Source: Streptomyces hyaluromycini | Lineage (GTDB): Bacteria; Actinomycetota; Actinomycetes; Streptomycetales; Streptomycetaceae | NCBI RefSeq assembly: GCF_002217755.1 | Contig: NZ_BCFL01000020.1 | Span: 186,001 to 250,000 of the forward strand | DNA length: 64,000 bases | Reading direction: 5' to 3' | Part shown: positions 35,083-44,552 of the stretch, in pieces | Layout of the letters: each line of letters begins with the position of its first letter | How positions within the stretch are numbered: the first letter of the stretch is position 1 | Made by a program: the position numbers and the translations under genes | Notes under the pieces: model-generated | Seen by the model: only the letters and a program-made list of their open reading frames with translations | What the model was told of the DNA's origin: nothing | The model's database searches: none

Positions 35083-35928
35083 ATGACCCGACGCGGCGTA
35101 CGGCGCGTTCTGCCCCTCATCCTCGGCTGGGAGGAGCTGCCCAGATCGGTGTCGGTGCACGGCGCCCCGCACGGGGAACGGGTGCGGGAACCCGTGCCGG
35201 GGGTGCTGCTGGAGACCGAGGAGGGATGGCTGCTGCTGGACACCGGCTTCAACACGGCCCTGCTGCGCGACCCCGAGCTGCGCCGGCGGTACTACCCGTC
35301 CCCCTCCTACCAGCCGGAGCTCCCCGGACCCGGCGAGCCCCTGCCGGCGGCCCTTGCCGCCGTCGGCGTGGCGCTGGAGGAGATCACGGCCGTCGCCGTC
35401 AGCCATCTGCACGCCGACCACGCCGGCGGTCTGAAGCACTTCGCGGGCCGGGTGCCGGTGCACATCCAGCGCACCGAGCTGGAGTTCGGACTGTCGGGAC
35501 GGCCCGAGGTGGAGCGCGAGACGATCTTCAGGGTGGACTTCGACGACCCCCGCATCGACTGGCGCCTCGCCGACGGCGACCAGGAGATCGTGCCCGGCGT
35601 CACGGCCGTCCTGTCCGCCGGGCACACCCCGGGCCACCAGAGCTTCGTGGTCGACCTCACCGAAGGCGGCGGCTATGTGTTCACCTGCGACGCGGCCGAC
35701 CTGACGGAGAACATCGACGAGGAGCGCGCCGCCGGAACGTCGATCGGCGTACCCCCGGAGGCGACCCTGGCGCCGATCCGGCACCTCAAACGACTGGCGG
35801 CGGACAAGGGCTACGAGCTGGTCCCGGGCCACGATCCGGTCGTCTGGCCGGAGCTGATCCGGCGGCTTACGGGCGGCCAGGGCCACCGGCGCCACGGCCG
35901 GACCGTACCTCCCACACCTCGTCGCTGA
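35083..35928 (+). CDS. MBL-fold metallo-hydrolase, lactonase-like
   Basis: A 281-residue hydrolase, ATG start with GGACGGAG upstream. The dinuclear zinc site is complete: SHLHADHAGG (HxHxDH), SAGHTPGH, TCDAADL and VPGHDP. The spacing and N-terminal GVLLETEEGWLLLDTGFN resemble N-acyl-homoserine lactonases of the AiiA/AttM group, which also open gamma-lactones in catabolic operons. As last gene of the third unit it may hydrolyse a pathway lactone, or act on a signal. Confidence 0.9.
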   Translation: MTRRGVRRVLPLILGWEELPRSVSVHGAPHGERVREPVPGVLLETEEGWLLLDTGFNTALLRDPELRRRYYPSPSYQPELPGPGEPLPAALAAVGVALEEITAVAVSHLHADHAGGLKHFAGRVPVHIQRTELEFGLSGRPEVERETIFRVDFDDPRIDWRLADGDQEIVPGVTAVLSAGHTPGHQSFVVDLTEGGGYVFTCDAADLTENIDEERAAGTSIGVPPEATLAPIRHLKRLAADKGYELVPGHDPVVWPELIRRLTGGQGHRRHGRTVPPTPRR

Positions 35929-36103
35929 CCAGGTGACGGGGAGGCGGCCGACTCCCGGCGCGCCTCTGCGAGCCGCAGCGGTCGGAACGTCCGAGCGGGT
36001 CGGTGATACCGCATGTCAGGCCCAGGGCGCCGCTGGTGCGAACGAACCGTCCTGTCCGAACCCCCGCGCCCCGGCCGCCCGTTGATCGTTGTACGGTTCC
36101 CGC

Positions 36104-37606
36104 GTGTCTGACTCCTCACGCGAGACCGCAGAAGGCGCCGGCTGGGGCGAGGCCGAGCGCGGTGCCTATCGCCGGCTGATGCCGGACCATGTCAAGAAGC
36201 TGTTCTGGTTCGACCCGCGGACCATGTGGGCCGCCCGCAACGGGGTGCTGGCATCCTGGTTCGGCGATCCGACCGGCCGAACCCGCAGCCGTTGGGTGGC
36301 CCAGCAGGCGGCCGCCGGGGCACCCGCCGACAAGGTGATCCGGCGTCACGAGGCGGACCGGTTCTCGTTCATGGTGATCGGCGACACCGGCGAGGGCGAC
36401 GACTCCCAGTACGCCGTCGTGCCGGGCTTCCTGAAGGCCGGTCAGGACACCGACTTCGCGGTGATCGCGAGCGACGTCATCTATCCGGTCGGGGCCACCG
36501 ACGACTACGGCACCAAGTTCTTCCGGCCGTACCAGGACTATCCGGCGCCGATTTACGCGATACCCGGAAACCACGACTGGTACGAGGACCTCGGCGCCTT
36601 CATGCGCGTCTTCTGCGACGACGCCCCGCCGCTCCCGGCCGAGCCGAAGCCCCGCCCGGCGACCCGCGCCTGGTGGCGCGCCCTGCTGTGGCACCGGCCG
36701 CGCCCGGCCGACGAGCAACTCCTGTCTGAGGCCCGGAAGTTGCGGTCGGCACAGGAGCAGACGGCCGTGCAGCCGGGCCCCTACTGGGCCATTGACGCCG
36801 GGCCGGTGCGGATCGTCGGTATCGACACCGGGCTGCTCGGCACCATCGACGCCGAACAGGGCGCCTGGCTGCGCGAGGTGTCCCGGGGGCCGCGCCCGAA
36901 GATCCTCGTCACCGGCTCCCCGCTGTACGTGGACGGCGAGCACCACCCGTGTTCGATCGAGGGCGGCGGCACGGTCGACGACATCGTCCGCGACCCGGCC
37001 CACCACTATGTGGCGGCGATCGGCGGCGACATCCACAACTACCAGCGCTACCCCGTCGACGTGGCCGGGCGCACCATCCAGTACGTGGTCGCGGGCGGCG
37101 GCGGCGCCTTCATGCACGCCACCCACACCATCCCGCCGGTGTCGATCGCGAACGTCGCCGAGGACGACTTCCGCTGCTACCCGCTGCGCGGCGACTCCCT
37201 CGCCTTCTACAGCCGGCTGTACGGCCGCAGACTGCGCCTCCCCCGCTTCTTCACGCTGAGCGAGGCCGAGGCCACGGCCGTGATCGCCGAGCGCCTCGGC
37301 ATCAGGCCCGGCCGCACCCCCGCCCCGGACACCCGGGTCACCCGCCGCATCCGCCTGGTCGCGACCCTGCTGGGCGCCGGCAGCCGCCCGGGCCGCGGCT
37401 CCCGCTTCCGCCTGCCCGTGAAGAAGATCTACACCCAGCTGTTCTCCCCGGGCTCGGTCACCTACAGCCCGCCGTTCTTCAAGTGCTTCCTCCGTCTCGA
37501 TGTCACCCCGGAGGCGGTACGGCTGCGCTGCTTCGCCGCCACCGGCAACCGCCCGCAGGAGCTGGACCCGCCGGTCGAGGACGAGATCACCATCCCCCTG
37601 GCCTGA
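36104..37606 (+). CDS. Metallophosphoesterase (calcineurin-like)
   Basis: About 500 residues, start taken as GTG 36104. The phosphoesterase motifs are recognisable: FMVIGDTGEGDD in place of the usual D-x-H, AIPGNHDWYEDL (GNHD), and IGGDIHNYQRYP near the end of the catalytic core. The first motif lacks the typical His, as in some acid-phosphatase-like members. A basic C-terminal region (RLVATLLGAGSRPGRGSRFR) adds about 130 residues. It is monocistronic and its substrate is unknown. Confidence 0.85.
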   Translation: MSDSSRETAEGAGWGEAERGAYRRLMPDHVKKLFWFDPRTMWAARNGVLASWFGDPTGRTRSRWVAQQAAAGAPADKVIRRHEADRFSFMVIGDTGEGDDSQYAVVPGFLKAGQDTDFAVIASDVIYPVGATDDYGTKFFRPYQDYPAPIYAIPGNHDWYEDLGAFMRVFCDDAPPLPAEPKPRPATRAWWRALLWHRPRPADEQLLSEARKLRSAQEQTAVQPGPYWAIDAGPVRIVGIDTGLLGTIDAEQGAWLREVSRGPRPKILVTGSPLYVDGEHHPCSIEGGGTVDDIVRDPAHHYVAAIGGDIHNYQRYPVDVAGRTIQYVVAGGGGAFMHATHTIPPVSIANVAEDDFRCYPLRGDSLAFYSRLYGRRLRLPRFFTLSEAEATAVIAERLGIRPGRTPAPDTRVTRRIRLVATLLGAGSRPGRGSRFRLPVKKIYTQLFSPGSVTYSPPFFKCFLRLDVTPEAVRLRCFAATGNRPQELDPPVEDEITIPLA

Positions 37607-37683
37607 TCCGCGGCTGATCACACTCCCGCAATGTTCGGGTGCCACAATCGGGGCAGAACTGACGTACGACCGCTGGAGGACCC

Positions 37684-38718
37684 GTGCCGTCCACCCCCCG
37701 CCCCCTGCGCAGACTGGGCTTCCTCACCATCGGCCTGTTCGACGGTGCGGATCCGGGCCGGGGGCACGAGTCCACGCTGGAGATCATCGAGCTGGGCGAG
37801 CGGCTGGGCTTCGACAGCGCGTGGGTGCGCCACCGGCATCTCCAGTACGGCATCTCGTCCCCGGTCGCCGTCCTCGCGGCGGCCTCGCAGCGCACCAGCC
37901 GGATCGAACTCGGCACCGCGGTGATCCCGCTGGGCTGGGAGAACCCGCTGCGGCTCGCCGAGGACCTGGCGACCGTCGACCTCCTGTCCGGCGGCCGCCT
38001 CAACCCCGGGGTGAGCGTGGGCCCGCCCATGCACTACGAGCAGGTCAGGGAGGCCCTCTACCCGGACACGGCCGATGTCGAGGACTTCAGCTACGAGCGG
38101 GTGCGGCGGCTCCTGGACTTCGTTCGGGGCAAGGCGGCAACCGACTTCAGCGGGGTCGAGGGCTTCGAGGTGTTCTCCGACGTCGTCCAGCCGCACTCCC
38201 CCGGGCTCGGACAGCGGCTCTGGTACGGCGGCGGCAGCCTCAGCTCGGCGCGCTGGGCGGGCGAGCACGGCATGAACTTCCTGACGAGCAGTGTCGTCAG
38301 GGCCGTGGAGCCGGAGGGGCCGCACGACTTCGCGGAGATCCAGCGCTCGCACATCCGCGAGTTCCGCGCCCACCACCCCGACGGCGAGGCGGCCCGGGTC
38401 TCCCAGGGCCTGGTCGTCATCCCGACCGACTCCGCCACGCCCGAGCAGCGGGCCAAGTACGAGGCGTACGCGGCCAAGCGCCTGCCCCGTACCACCACCC
38501 CGCAGGGCCCGGCGCGGCTGCTGTTCGCGCCGGACATCGTCGGCATCTCGGCGGAGATCGTCGAGCGGTTGCACGCGCACGCCGGGTTCCGCGAGGTCGA
38601 CGAGGTGGCCTTCGCCCTGCCGTTCACGTTCGAGCACGAGGACTACGTCCAGATCCTCACGGACCTGGCGACCCGTCTCGGCCCGGCGCTCGGCTGGCGC
38701 CCGGGGGCGGCGGCCTGA
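37684..38718 (+). CDS. LLM-class flavin-dependent oxidoreductase (luciferase-like)
   Basis: A 344-residue TIM-barrel protein from GTG 37684 with CTGGAGGA upstream. The hallmarks are IIELGERLGFDSAWVRHRH, IELGTAVIPLGWENPLRLAEDLATVDLLSGGR in segments, and a C-terminal region with GISAEIVERL. FMN- or F420-dependent use cannot be told apart by eye. It ends one base before the end of a convergent TauD-type gene. Confidence 0.88.
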   Translation: MPSTPRPLRRLGFLTIGLFDGADPGRGHESTLEIIELGERLGFDSAWVRHRHLQYGISSPVAVLAAASQRTSRIELGTAVIPLGWENPLRLAEDLATVDLLSGGRLNPGVSVGPPMHYEQVREALYPDTADVEDFSYERVRRLLDFVRGKAATDFSGVEGFEVFSDVVQPHSPGLGQRLWYGGGSLSSARWAGEHGMNFLTSSVVRAVEPEGPHDFAEIQRSHIREFRAHHPDGEAARVSQGLVVIPTDSATPEQRAKYEAYAAKRLPRTTTPQGPARLLFAPDIVGISAEIVERLHAHAGFREVDEVAFALPFTFEHEDYVQILTDLATRLGPALGWRPGAAA

Positions 38719-38719
38719 G

Positions 38720-39694
38720 TCACCAGCGGCGCGCCTCCGTGCCGGTCACCGGCTCCGACGGCCTGCCGTCCGCCCCGACCGGCACCTCGCCGTGCAGCAT
38801 CACCCGGTGCATGACGCGGGGGTGGCCGAGGTGGGCGTTGTCGCTGGGCGCGAGGTGGATGGTGGCCCTGTTGTCCCAGAAGGCGACGCTGCCGGGCTCC
38901 CAGCGGAAGCGGACCGTGTACTCGGGCCGTACGGCCTGTTCCAGCAGCATCTCCAGGAGTGCGGCGCTCTCCGGGCGGGAGACGCCGGCGATCTGCTCGA
39001 CGTAGTACCCGTTGACGTACAGCACCCGCTCGCCGCTCTCCGGGTGGACGCGCACCAGCGGGTGCACCGAGGCCACCTGATGGTCAAGGAGGTGGCGCAG
39101 ATATGTGTCATCACCGGGGCGGGGCTGGTAGCCGACGCCGAGGCGGTGCTCGGCGCGCAGGCCGTCGACGAAGGCGCGCACGGGCGCGGAGAGTCCGGCA
39201 TAGGCGGCGGCCAGGTTGGCCCAGGTGGTGTCGCCGCCGTACGGCGGGACGGTCTCGGCGCGCAGGACGGTCGCGGCGGGCGGGTCGATCCGCGCCCCGT
39301 GGTCGCAGTGCCAGCCGCGCAGCAGGGTGTGCCGGCGCCGCTGGAGCCACTCCTCGTGCTCCATCCCGAACCGGCCGCCGAGCTCCAGCCGGTCGGCGGT
39401 GGTCTCCACCTCGGGGAAGCCGGCCGGTGAGGCGCTGCCGCGCCGGCCGAGCACGACCGGTTCGCCGAAGCGGCGGGCGAAGGCGACGTGCCCGGCGTGG
39501 TCCAGCCGCTGGTCCCGGAAGAAGACGACCTTCCAGCGCAGTACCGCCTCCCGGATCAGCCCGACCACCGCGTCGTCGAGTTCCCCGGTCAGGTCGACGC
39601 CGGTGATCTCGGCGCCGATGTGCCCGGCGACGGGTCTCACCTCGGCCCCGGCGACGCCCACTGCCCGTCCTGCCGTACCCCGGTCCGTCGTCAT
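38720..39694 (-). CDS. TauD/TfdA-family Fe(II)/2-oxoglutarate-dependent dioxygenase
   Basis: 324 residues from the ATG at 39694. The iron ligands are visible as WHCDHG (HxD) and ATIHLAPSD (distal His), with the 2-oxoglutarate arginine in VMHRVMLHG. The N-terminal HIGAEITGVDLTGEL is the family opening. Members oxidise taurine, alkylsulfates, 2,4-D or carnitine-like compounds, and specificity is not evident. It is convergent with the flavin oxidoreductase gene, with one base between the stops. Confidence 0.9.
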   Translation of the reverse strand: MTTDRGTAGRAVGVAGAEVRPVAGHIGAEITGVDLTGELDDAVVGLIREAVLRWKVVFFRDQRLDHAGHVAFARRFGEPVVLGRRGSASPAGFPEVETTADRLELGGRFGMEHEEWLQRRRHTLLRGWHCDHGARIDPPAATVLRAETVPPYGGDTTWANLAAAYAGLSAPVRAFVDGLRAEHRLGVGYQPRPGDDTYLRHLLDHQVASVHPLVRVHPESGERVLYVNGYYVEQIAGVSRPESAALLEMLLEQAVRPEYTVRFRWEPGSVAFWDNRATIHLAPSDNAHLGHPRVMHRVMLHGEVPVGADGRPSEPVTGTEARRW

Positions 39695-39842
39695 GCCTGC
39701 TCCGCGTGGTCGTCGGTACCCGTCCAGGGAAGATCGTGACAGCCCGGCGTGCACCACGGAAGGGAGCACCCGGGTCGGGTTGATCATCGCGCGCCCGGTC
39801 CGCGAGGCCAGGGGTACGACACAGTTGAGGGAAGGTCACATC

Positions 39843-39944
39843 GTGGTCAGCATTCCGGCGTACACAGCCGCCCGGATGGCGGCGGTCTCCGAGCGTGCCC
39901 AACGGCGGCTGGGCGGCGATCCGGACAGCCACGGGGAGTTCTGA
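39843..39944 (+). CDS. Possible small protein, 33 residues
   Basis: GTG at 39843 lies seven bases after the strong ribosome-binding site GAGGGAAGG. The codons show the high G/C third-position bias of real genes here. The product begins VVSIPAYTAARMAAVSERAQ, a mixed helical peptide with no signal or known motif. It lies between the divergent TauD-type and cupin genes, in a 345-base gap otherwise without features. It could be a leader peptide or a chance frame. Confidence 0.35.
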   Translation: MVSIPAYTAARMAAVSERAQRRLGGDPDSHGEF

Positions 39945-40039
39945 GCCGTCGTCGGATTGAGCCGTTCCCGCCCCGGCCGACCGTGCGGGGGCCTATGTTC
40001 ACGGAGGTACTCGATCTTCGGTTCAGGAGGCCTCCACAC

Positions 40040-40474
40040 ATGCGTACCGCGCTCCGTACCGCAATGGCCGGGGCGGTGGCCGCCGGCACTCTGCTGACCT
40101 GCGGCACCGCCTACGCCACCCCCGCCGGACCCGGCGTGACCGGCAGGGTGATCAGCCAGACCACCATCGGCGGCACGGACTACGTCCTGCGGGAGATCAC
40201 CGTCCCGCCCGGCCAGACCACCGGCTGGCACTACCACGACGGCCCGGTCTACGGATACGTCCAGAAGGGCACCCTCAGTCACTTCCACTCCGACTGCAAG
40301 GAGGACGGCGTCTACCGGCAGGGCGGCACGGTGTACGAGTCGGGCGGGCCGAGCGACGTGCATCTGGGGGCCAACCTGGGCGACACCGACCTGGTCCTCG
40401 ACGTGCTCTACATCCTGCCGCACGGCTCGCCGTACTCGGAGTCGGTGCCGAACCCGGGCTGCGACTTCCAGTAG
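40040..40474 (+). CDS. Secreted cupin-domain protein
   Basis: 144 residues, ATG with AGGAGG upstream. A signal peptide (ALRTAMAGAVAAGTLLTCG, cleavage near AYA) precedes one cupin. The metal motif is GWHYHDGPVYGYVQKG, with further His residues in LSHFHSDC. Small secreted cupins of this type are common in Streptomyces and their activity is unknown. It is convergent with the phosphatase gene 13 bases away. Confidence 0.88.
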   Translation: MRTALRTAMAGAVAAGTLLTCGTAYATPAGPGVTGRVISQTTIGGTDYVLREITVPPGQTTGWHYHDGPVYGYVQKGTLSHFHSDCKEDGVYRQGGTVYESGGPSDVHLGANLGDTDLVLDVLYILPHGSPYSESVPNPGCDFQ

Positions 40475-40487
40475 CCGGTGGGACCGG

Positions 40488-42848
40488 TCACCCGTCGGCG
40501 ACCGGGAACGTGCCTTCGGGCAGCGGCTGTTCGGCCCAGATGGTCTTGCCGCTGCCCGTCTGCCTGCTGCCCCAGCGCTGGGTGAGCTGGGCGACGAGGA
40601 GCAGGCCGCGGCCGCCCTCGTCGTAGGCGTGCGCCCGGCGCAGGTGCGGTGAGGTCGAACTGCCGTCGGCGACCTCGCAGATGAGCGCGCGGTCGCGGAT
40701 CAGGCGCAGCTGGATGGGCGGTTCGCCGTAGCGGATGGCGTTGGTGACGAGTTCGCTGACGACGAGTTCGGTGACGAAGGCGGCCTCGTCCAGGCCCCAG
40801 GCGGTGAGCTGTTCGGTGGCCGCCTGCCGGAAGTGCGCCACCTGGGCCGGGTCGGGCGGCACGTCCCAGGTGGCGACCCGGTCGGCGCCGAGGGTGCGGG
40901 TGCGGACCAGCAGCAGGGCGACGTCGTCGGCGGGCTGTTCCGGCATGACGGCCTTGAGCACGTTGTCGCTGAGGGCCTCCAGGGAGTCGGCGGGCGCGCT
41001 CAGGGCGCGGCACATCTCCTCGGTGGCGCGGTCCACGTCCCGGTCGCGGTCCTCGACCAGACCGTCGGTGTAGAGGGCGACGACGGTTCCCTCGGGCAGT
41101 TCGAGCTCCGTCGCCTCGAAGGGCAGACCGCCGACGCCGAGCGGCGGTCCGGCGGTCATCGGGATCAGCTCGGCCTCGCCGCCGGGCAGCACGACGGCGG
41201 GCGCCAGGTGCCCGGCGGCGGCGAGGCTGAGCCGGCGCGAGACCGGGTCGTAGACGGCGTACAGGCAGGTGGCGCCCAGCTCGGCGGCCTCCTCGCCGGG
41301 ACCGTCCGCGGCAAGGTGGGTCACCAGGTCGTCCAGGTGGGTGAGGAGCTCGTCGGGGGGCAGGTCCACGTCCGCGAGGGTGCGTACGGCCGTGCGCAGC
41401 CGCCCCATGGTGGCGGAGGAGCGGATGCCGTGGCCGACGACGTCGCCGACGACCAGGCCGACCCGGCTGCCGGAGAGCGGGATCACGTCGAACCAGTCGC
41501 CGCCGATGCCGGCCAGCGATCCGCAGGGCAGATAGCGGTGGGCGACCTCGACGGCGGCCTGTCCGGGCAGGCCGCTGGGCAGCAGGCTGTGCTGGAGGGC
41601 GAGGGCGGTGGAGCGCTCGCGGGCGAAGCGGCGGGCGTTGTCGATGCAGACGGCGGCGCGGCTGGCGAGTTCCTCGGCGAAGACGGTGTCGTCGATGACG
41701 TAGTCGTCGGGGTGGCGCATGCGCACGCCCACCACGGCACCGAGCAGGACGCCCCGGGCCTGCAGGGGTACGGCGATCATGGAGTGGACGCCCTCGCGGT
41801 AGGGCCGGCCGGCGGGCGATCGGGCGTTGCGCTCCTCGACCCAGCGGCGGAACTCGGGCTCGCCCTCCTGGCTGACCACCGCCCGCCGCTCCCGCAGCGC
41901 CCGCGCCGGGGGTGACGACGCCGGGTGCACCTCGGCCTCGCCCAGCCGTACGGCGGCCTCGGGGGTGCCCTCGGTCACGGAGCCGTGGGCGACGCGGCGC
42001 AGCGCGATGTCGCCCTCCGGCACCGTGGGCAGTTCCTCGGCGCCGAGGACCCAGTCGAGGAGGTCGACGCTGGCGAAGTCGGCGTAGCGGGGGACGAGGA
42101 GTTCGACGAGTTCCTCGGCGGTGCGCACCACGTCCAGCGTGGTGCCGATGGCGGTGGCCGCCTCGTTGAGGAGGGCGAGCCGGAGCCGGGCCTGGTACTG
42201 CTCGGTGCTGTCGAAGGCGGCCAGGGCGACGGCGGTCAGCTCGCCGGCGGGGTCGCGCAGGGGCCACATCTCGATGCTCCAGGCGTGGTCCCGGTTCAGG
42301 ACCGGGGCGCCGGTGAACGTCTCGTAGCGGACGGGCCGGCCGGTCTCGACGACCTGGCGCAGATGGCGCAGGAAGCCCTCGCTGTGCGGGGCCTCCTCGA
42401 CAGTGTCCAGGAAGAAGCGGCCGAGGAGGGCCTCCTCGGGGACGCCCATGACGTGGCAGGCGGCGTCGTTGGAGCGGAGGTAGCGCTGGCGGACGTCGAA
42501 GACGGACATCGACATGGAGGCCTGCTGGAAGGCCTGGCCCGCCAGCGTGGGGTCGGTCTGCCAGGGCGGGTCGGCGGTGAGCACGTAGCCGGTGGTGGTG
42601 CCGGCGGGGCCGAGGACCGGGCAGGCGGTCAGGGCCATCTCGATGCGGCGGCCGTCGGCGTGGCGCAGCGCGACCGTCCCGGAGCGGGCGGCCAGTGCCC
42701 GGGCGGGGACCGCCTCGGCGAGGAGGTCGGCGGCGGACTTGCCCACGACCTCCTCCGCCCGGTGTCCGGTGAGCAGCCGCGCGCCGTCGCTCCACCCCGT
42801 CACCCTGCCCAGGGCGTCGATGACCGCGGCGGCAGCGACACGCTCCAT
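40488..42848 (-). CDS. PAS-GAF-PP2C (SpoIIE-type) phosphatase with C-terminal RsbW-like ATPase domain
   Basis: About 786 residues from the ATG at 42848 (ATG 42884 gives 798). Two PAS domains come first (VIDALGRVTGWSDGARLLTG; SMSVFDVRQRYLRSNDAA), then a GAF domain (VELLVPRYADFASVDLLDW onward). A PP2C/SpoIIE domain follows with GGDWFDVIPLSG, VVGDVVGHG and VALYTDGLVE. A HATPase_c domain closes it (ELVTNAIRYGEPP, DEGGRGLLLVAQL). Such multidomain proteins act in partner-switching control of sigma factors through anti-anti-sigma factors. It is a lone gene with no partner adjacent. Confidence 0.93.
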   Translation of the reverse strand: MERVAAAAVIDALGRVTGWSDGARLLTGHRAEEVVGKSAADLLAEAVPARALAARSGTVALRHADGRRIEMALTACPVLGPAGTTTGYVLTADPPWQTDPTLAGQAFQQASMSMSVFDVRQRYLRSNDAACHVMGVPEEALLGRFFLDTVEEAPHSEGFLRHLRQVVETGRPVRYETFTGAPVLNRDHAWSIEMWPLRDPAGELTAVALAAFDSTEQYQARLRLALLNEAATAIGTTLDVVRTAEELVELLVPRYADFASVDLLDWVLGAEELPTVPEGDIALRRVAHGSVTEGTPEAAVRLGEAEVHPASSPPARALRERRAVVSQEGEPEFRRWVEERNARSPAGRPYREGVHSMIAVPLQARGVLLGAVVGVRMRHPDDYVIDDTVFAEELASRAAVCIDNARRFARERSTALALQHSLLPSGLPGQAAVEVAHRYLPCGSLAGIGGDWFDVIPLSGSRVGLVVGDVVGHGIRSSATMGRLRTAVRTLADVDLPPDELLTHLDDLVTHLAADGPGEEAAELGATCLYAVYDPVSRRLSLAAAGHLAPAVVLPGGEAELIPMTAGPPLGVGGLPFEATELELPEGTVVALYTDGLVEDRDRDVDRATEEMCRALSAPADSLEALSDNVLKAVMPEQPADDVALLLVRTRTLGADRVATWDVPPDPAQVAHFRQAATEQLTAWGLDEAAFVTELVVSELVTNAIRYGEPPIQLRLIRDRALICEVADGSSTSPHLRRAHAYDEGGRGLLLVAQLTQRWGSRQTGSGKTIWAEQPLPEGTFPVADG

Positions 42849-42905
42849 ACGCCCCAGGATGAGACCTGTGCCCCGGCGCATCAAGCGCGGGCCAGGGCCG
42901 TCCGC

Positions 42906-43373
42906 TCAGCCCTGGTGGGCGCGCAGGGCGGCCAGTGCCCGGTCGGCGTGGGTGTTCATGCGCAGCTCGCTGCGGACGACCTCCAGGACGGTGCGGTCCT
43001 GGGCGATCACGAAGGTGGCCCGCTTGGTCGGGGCGAGCGAGAAGCCCCGCTTCACGCCGAACAGCTCCCGCACGGCGCCGTCCGCGTCGGAGAGCAGCGG
43101 CATGCCGAGCGTGTGCTTGCCGGAGAACTCCTGCTGGCGTTCCACGCTGTCACCGCTGATCCCGACCGGGCGGGCGCCGACGGCGGCGAATTCGGCGGCC
43201 AGGTCCCGGAAGTGGCAGGCCTCGGCGGTGCAGCCGGCCGACAGGGCGGCGGGATAGAAGAACAGCACGACCGGCCCGTCGGCCAGCAGATCCGTGAGGG
43301 TCCGCGTCGTACCGGTCTCGTCCGGCAGCGCGAAGTCCTCGATCCTGCTTCCCACCTCTACAGATGCCGTCAT
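42906..43373 (-). CDS. bcp: Peroxiredoxin, BCP/PrxQ type
   Basis: A 155-residue cytoplasmic thiol peroxidase with ATG 43373. The active site ALSAGCTAEACHFRDL has peroxidatic Cys and a resolving Cys five residues later, as in PrxQ. The usual PxxxTxxC Thr region is modified to PAALSAGC. It reduces H2O2 or organic peroxides with thioredoxin. Its start overlaps the stop of the DoxX-like gene upstream, so the two form an operon. Confidence 0.9.
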   Translation of the reverse strand: MTASVEVGSRIEDFALPDETGTTRTLTDLLADGPVVLFFYPAALSAGCTAEACHFRDLAAEFAAVGARPVGISGDSVERQQEFSGKHTLGMPLLSDADGAVRELFGVKRGFSLAPTKRATFVIAQDRTVLEVVRSELRMNTHADRALAALRAHQG

Positions 43374-43751
43374 CTATCGGCCCTCCTCGTCACGTGCGAC
43401 ACCGCGCGCCCACAGCACCAGGGGGATCTGGAGCGGCAGCCGGGCGAGAGCCGCGGTCCTGAGCGGCTCGGGCCGCTTCTGCCAGTCGACGGCCATCTGC
43501 ACGTTGGCCGGGAACACACCCACGAAGAAGGCGGCGGCAGCCCGGGCCGCCACCGCGCGGGTCCGCGGCAGGGCGATCCCCGCCGCCAGCGCCAGCTCCA
43601 CGGCCCCGCTGCCGTACGTCCATGCTCTCGGCGACCCCGGCAGCGCCCTGGGGATCGTCGCGTCGAACGACTTCGGCGCCGCGAAGTGCGCGACGCCGGC
43701 CGCGGCCAGCAGCCCCGCGAGCAGCAGGGGTGAACGTTCGGACCGGGCCAC
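43374..43751 (-). CDS. DoxX-family membrane protein
   Basis: 125 residues from a GTG, with about four hydrophobic segments: LLLAGLLAAAGVAHF, GAVELALAAGIALP, ARAAAAFFVGVFPANVQM and LQIPLVLWARG. The AHFAAPKSFD and FFVGVFPANVQM segments typify the MauE/DoxX-like group. It is coupled to the peroxiredoxin. Proteins of this group are linked to thiol redox balance in the membrane in actinobacteria, which fits the pairing. Confidence 0.83.
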   Translation of the reverse strand: MARSERSPLLLAGLLAAAGVAHFAAPKSFDATIPRALPGSPRAWTYGSGAVELALAAGIALPRTRAVAARAAAAFFVGVFPANVQMAVDWQKRPEPLRTAALARLPLQIPLVLWARGVARDEEGR

Positions 43752-43926
43752 GCAGCCTCCTCAGACGACCTGCCGCCGGATATTACCGGGCGGTACCGCC
43801 CCGCATCCCGCGGGGTCCTGCTCAACGCGGTACGGACTACGGACGGAATGAGCCTTCGGGCAGGACGCCCCACCGGTTGTGCCGGGACTTACGAGGGACA
43901 CCGGGCCGGCCGCGTACACCGGCGTC

Positions 43927-44463
43927 TCACACGGGCCGGGAGGCCGGGGGTGCCGTCTCGGCGGTCTCCTGGCCCGGTTCGTCCTCGACCGCGTACGCCA
44001 GGAAGTCGTCGACCATACGGTGGAAGAGCGTGGCCAGCTGCCGCAGCTCCTCGGGCTCCCACTCCCCCAGGGCCAGCTGCATGCCGCGCGCCCCGGCGTC
44101 CCGGACGCGGTCGACGGCCGCCCGGCCGGCGTCGGTGAGCTCGATGCGCTGGGCGCGGCGGTCGTCCGGGTCGGGGACGCGGGTGACGTAGCCGGACTTC
44201 TGGAGCTGTTGCACCGTACGCGTCACATGGGACGCCTCGACGCCGAGCCGCTGTGCCAGCTCCCCCGGGCGCAGCGGCTCGGAGTCCGCGACCTGGCGCA
44301 GCAGGGCCACCGCGGCGCGGTCCAGCGGGACGCCGGCCAGGGCCATCAGCCGCTCGTGCTGCCGGGCCCGGGTGCTCAGATAGGTGATACGGGTCAGGGC
44401 ACGCTCGATGTCGACGACCTCCGGCGTGGCGGCGGGGACGGCTGGCAGCGGTTCTGTGGGCAT
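43927..44463 (-). CDS. MarR-family transcriptional regulator
   Basis: 178 residues with a winged helix at about residues 60-125 (PGELAQRLGVEASHVTRTVQQL, then the DPDDRRAQRIELTDAG wing). MarR proteins are dimeric repressors of efflux or degradative genes, responding to phenolics or oxidants. Its own promoter contains an 18-bp interrupted palindrome 26 bases upstream. The nearest possible target is itself or the divergent DNA towards 44550, which carries no plus-strand gene. Confidence 0.9.
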   Translation of the reverse strand: MPTEPLPAVPAATPEVVDIERALTRITYLSTRARQHERLMALAGVPLDRAAVALLRQVADSEPLRPGELAQRLGVEASHVTRTVQQLQKSGYVTRVPDPDDRRAQRIELTDAGRAAVDRVRDAGARGMQLALGEWEPEELRQLATLFHRMVDDFLAYAVEDEPGQETAETAPPASRPV

Positions 44464-44488
44464 ACCGGCCAGTTTACCATATCGTTGC

Positions 44489-44506
44489 GTAACTCAAGTA
44501 AGTTAC
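44489..44506. promoter_or_regulatory. Candidate MarR operator
   Basis: GTAACT-CAAGTA-AGTTAC is a perfect 6-bp inverted repeat with a 6-base spacer, directly upstream of the MarR-type gene. It is AT-rich against a very GC-rich background, as expected for a promoter-overlapping repressor site. Confidence 0.6.
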
Positions 44507-44552
44507 TGCGTGGGTTTTCCCTCCGTACTGCGCGGTGTGTACACGCCGGTCG

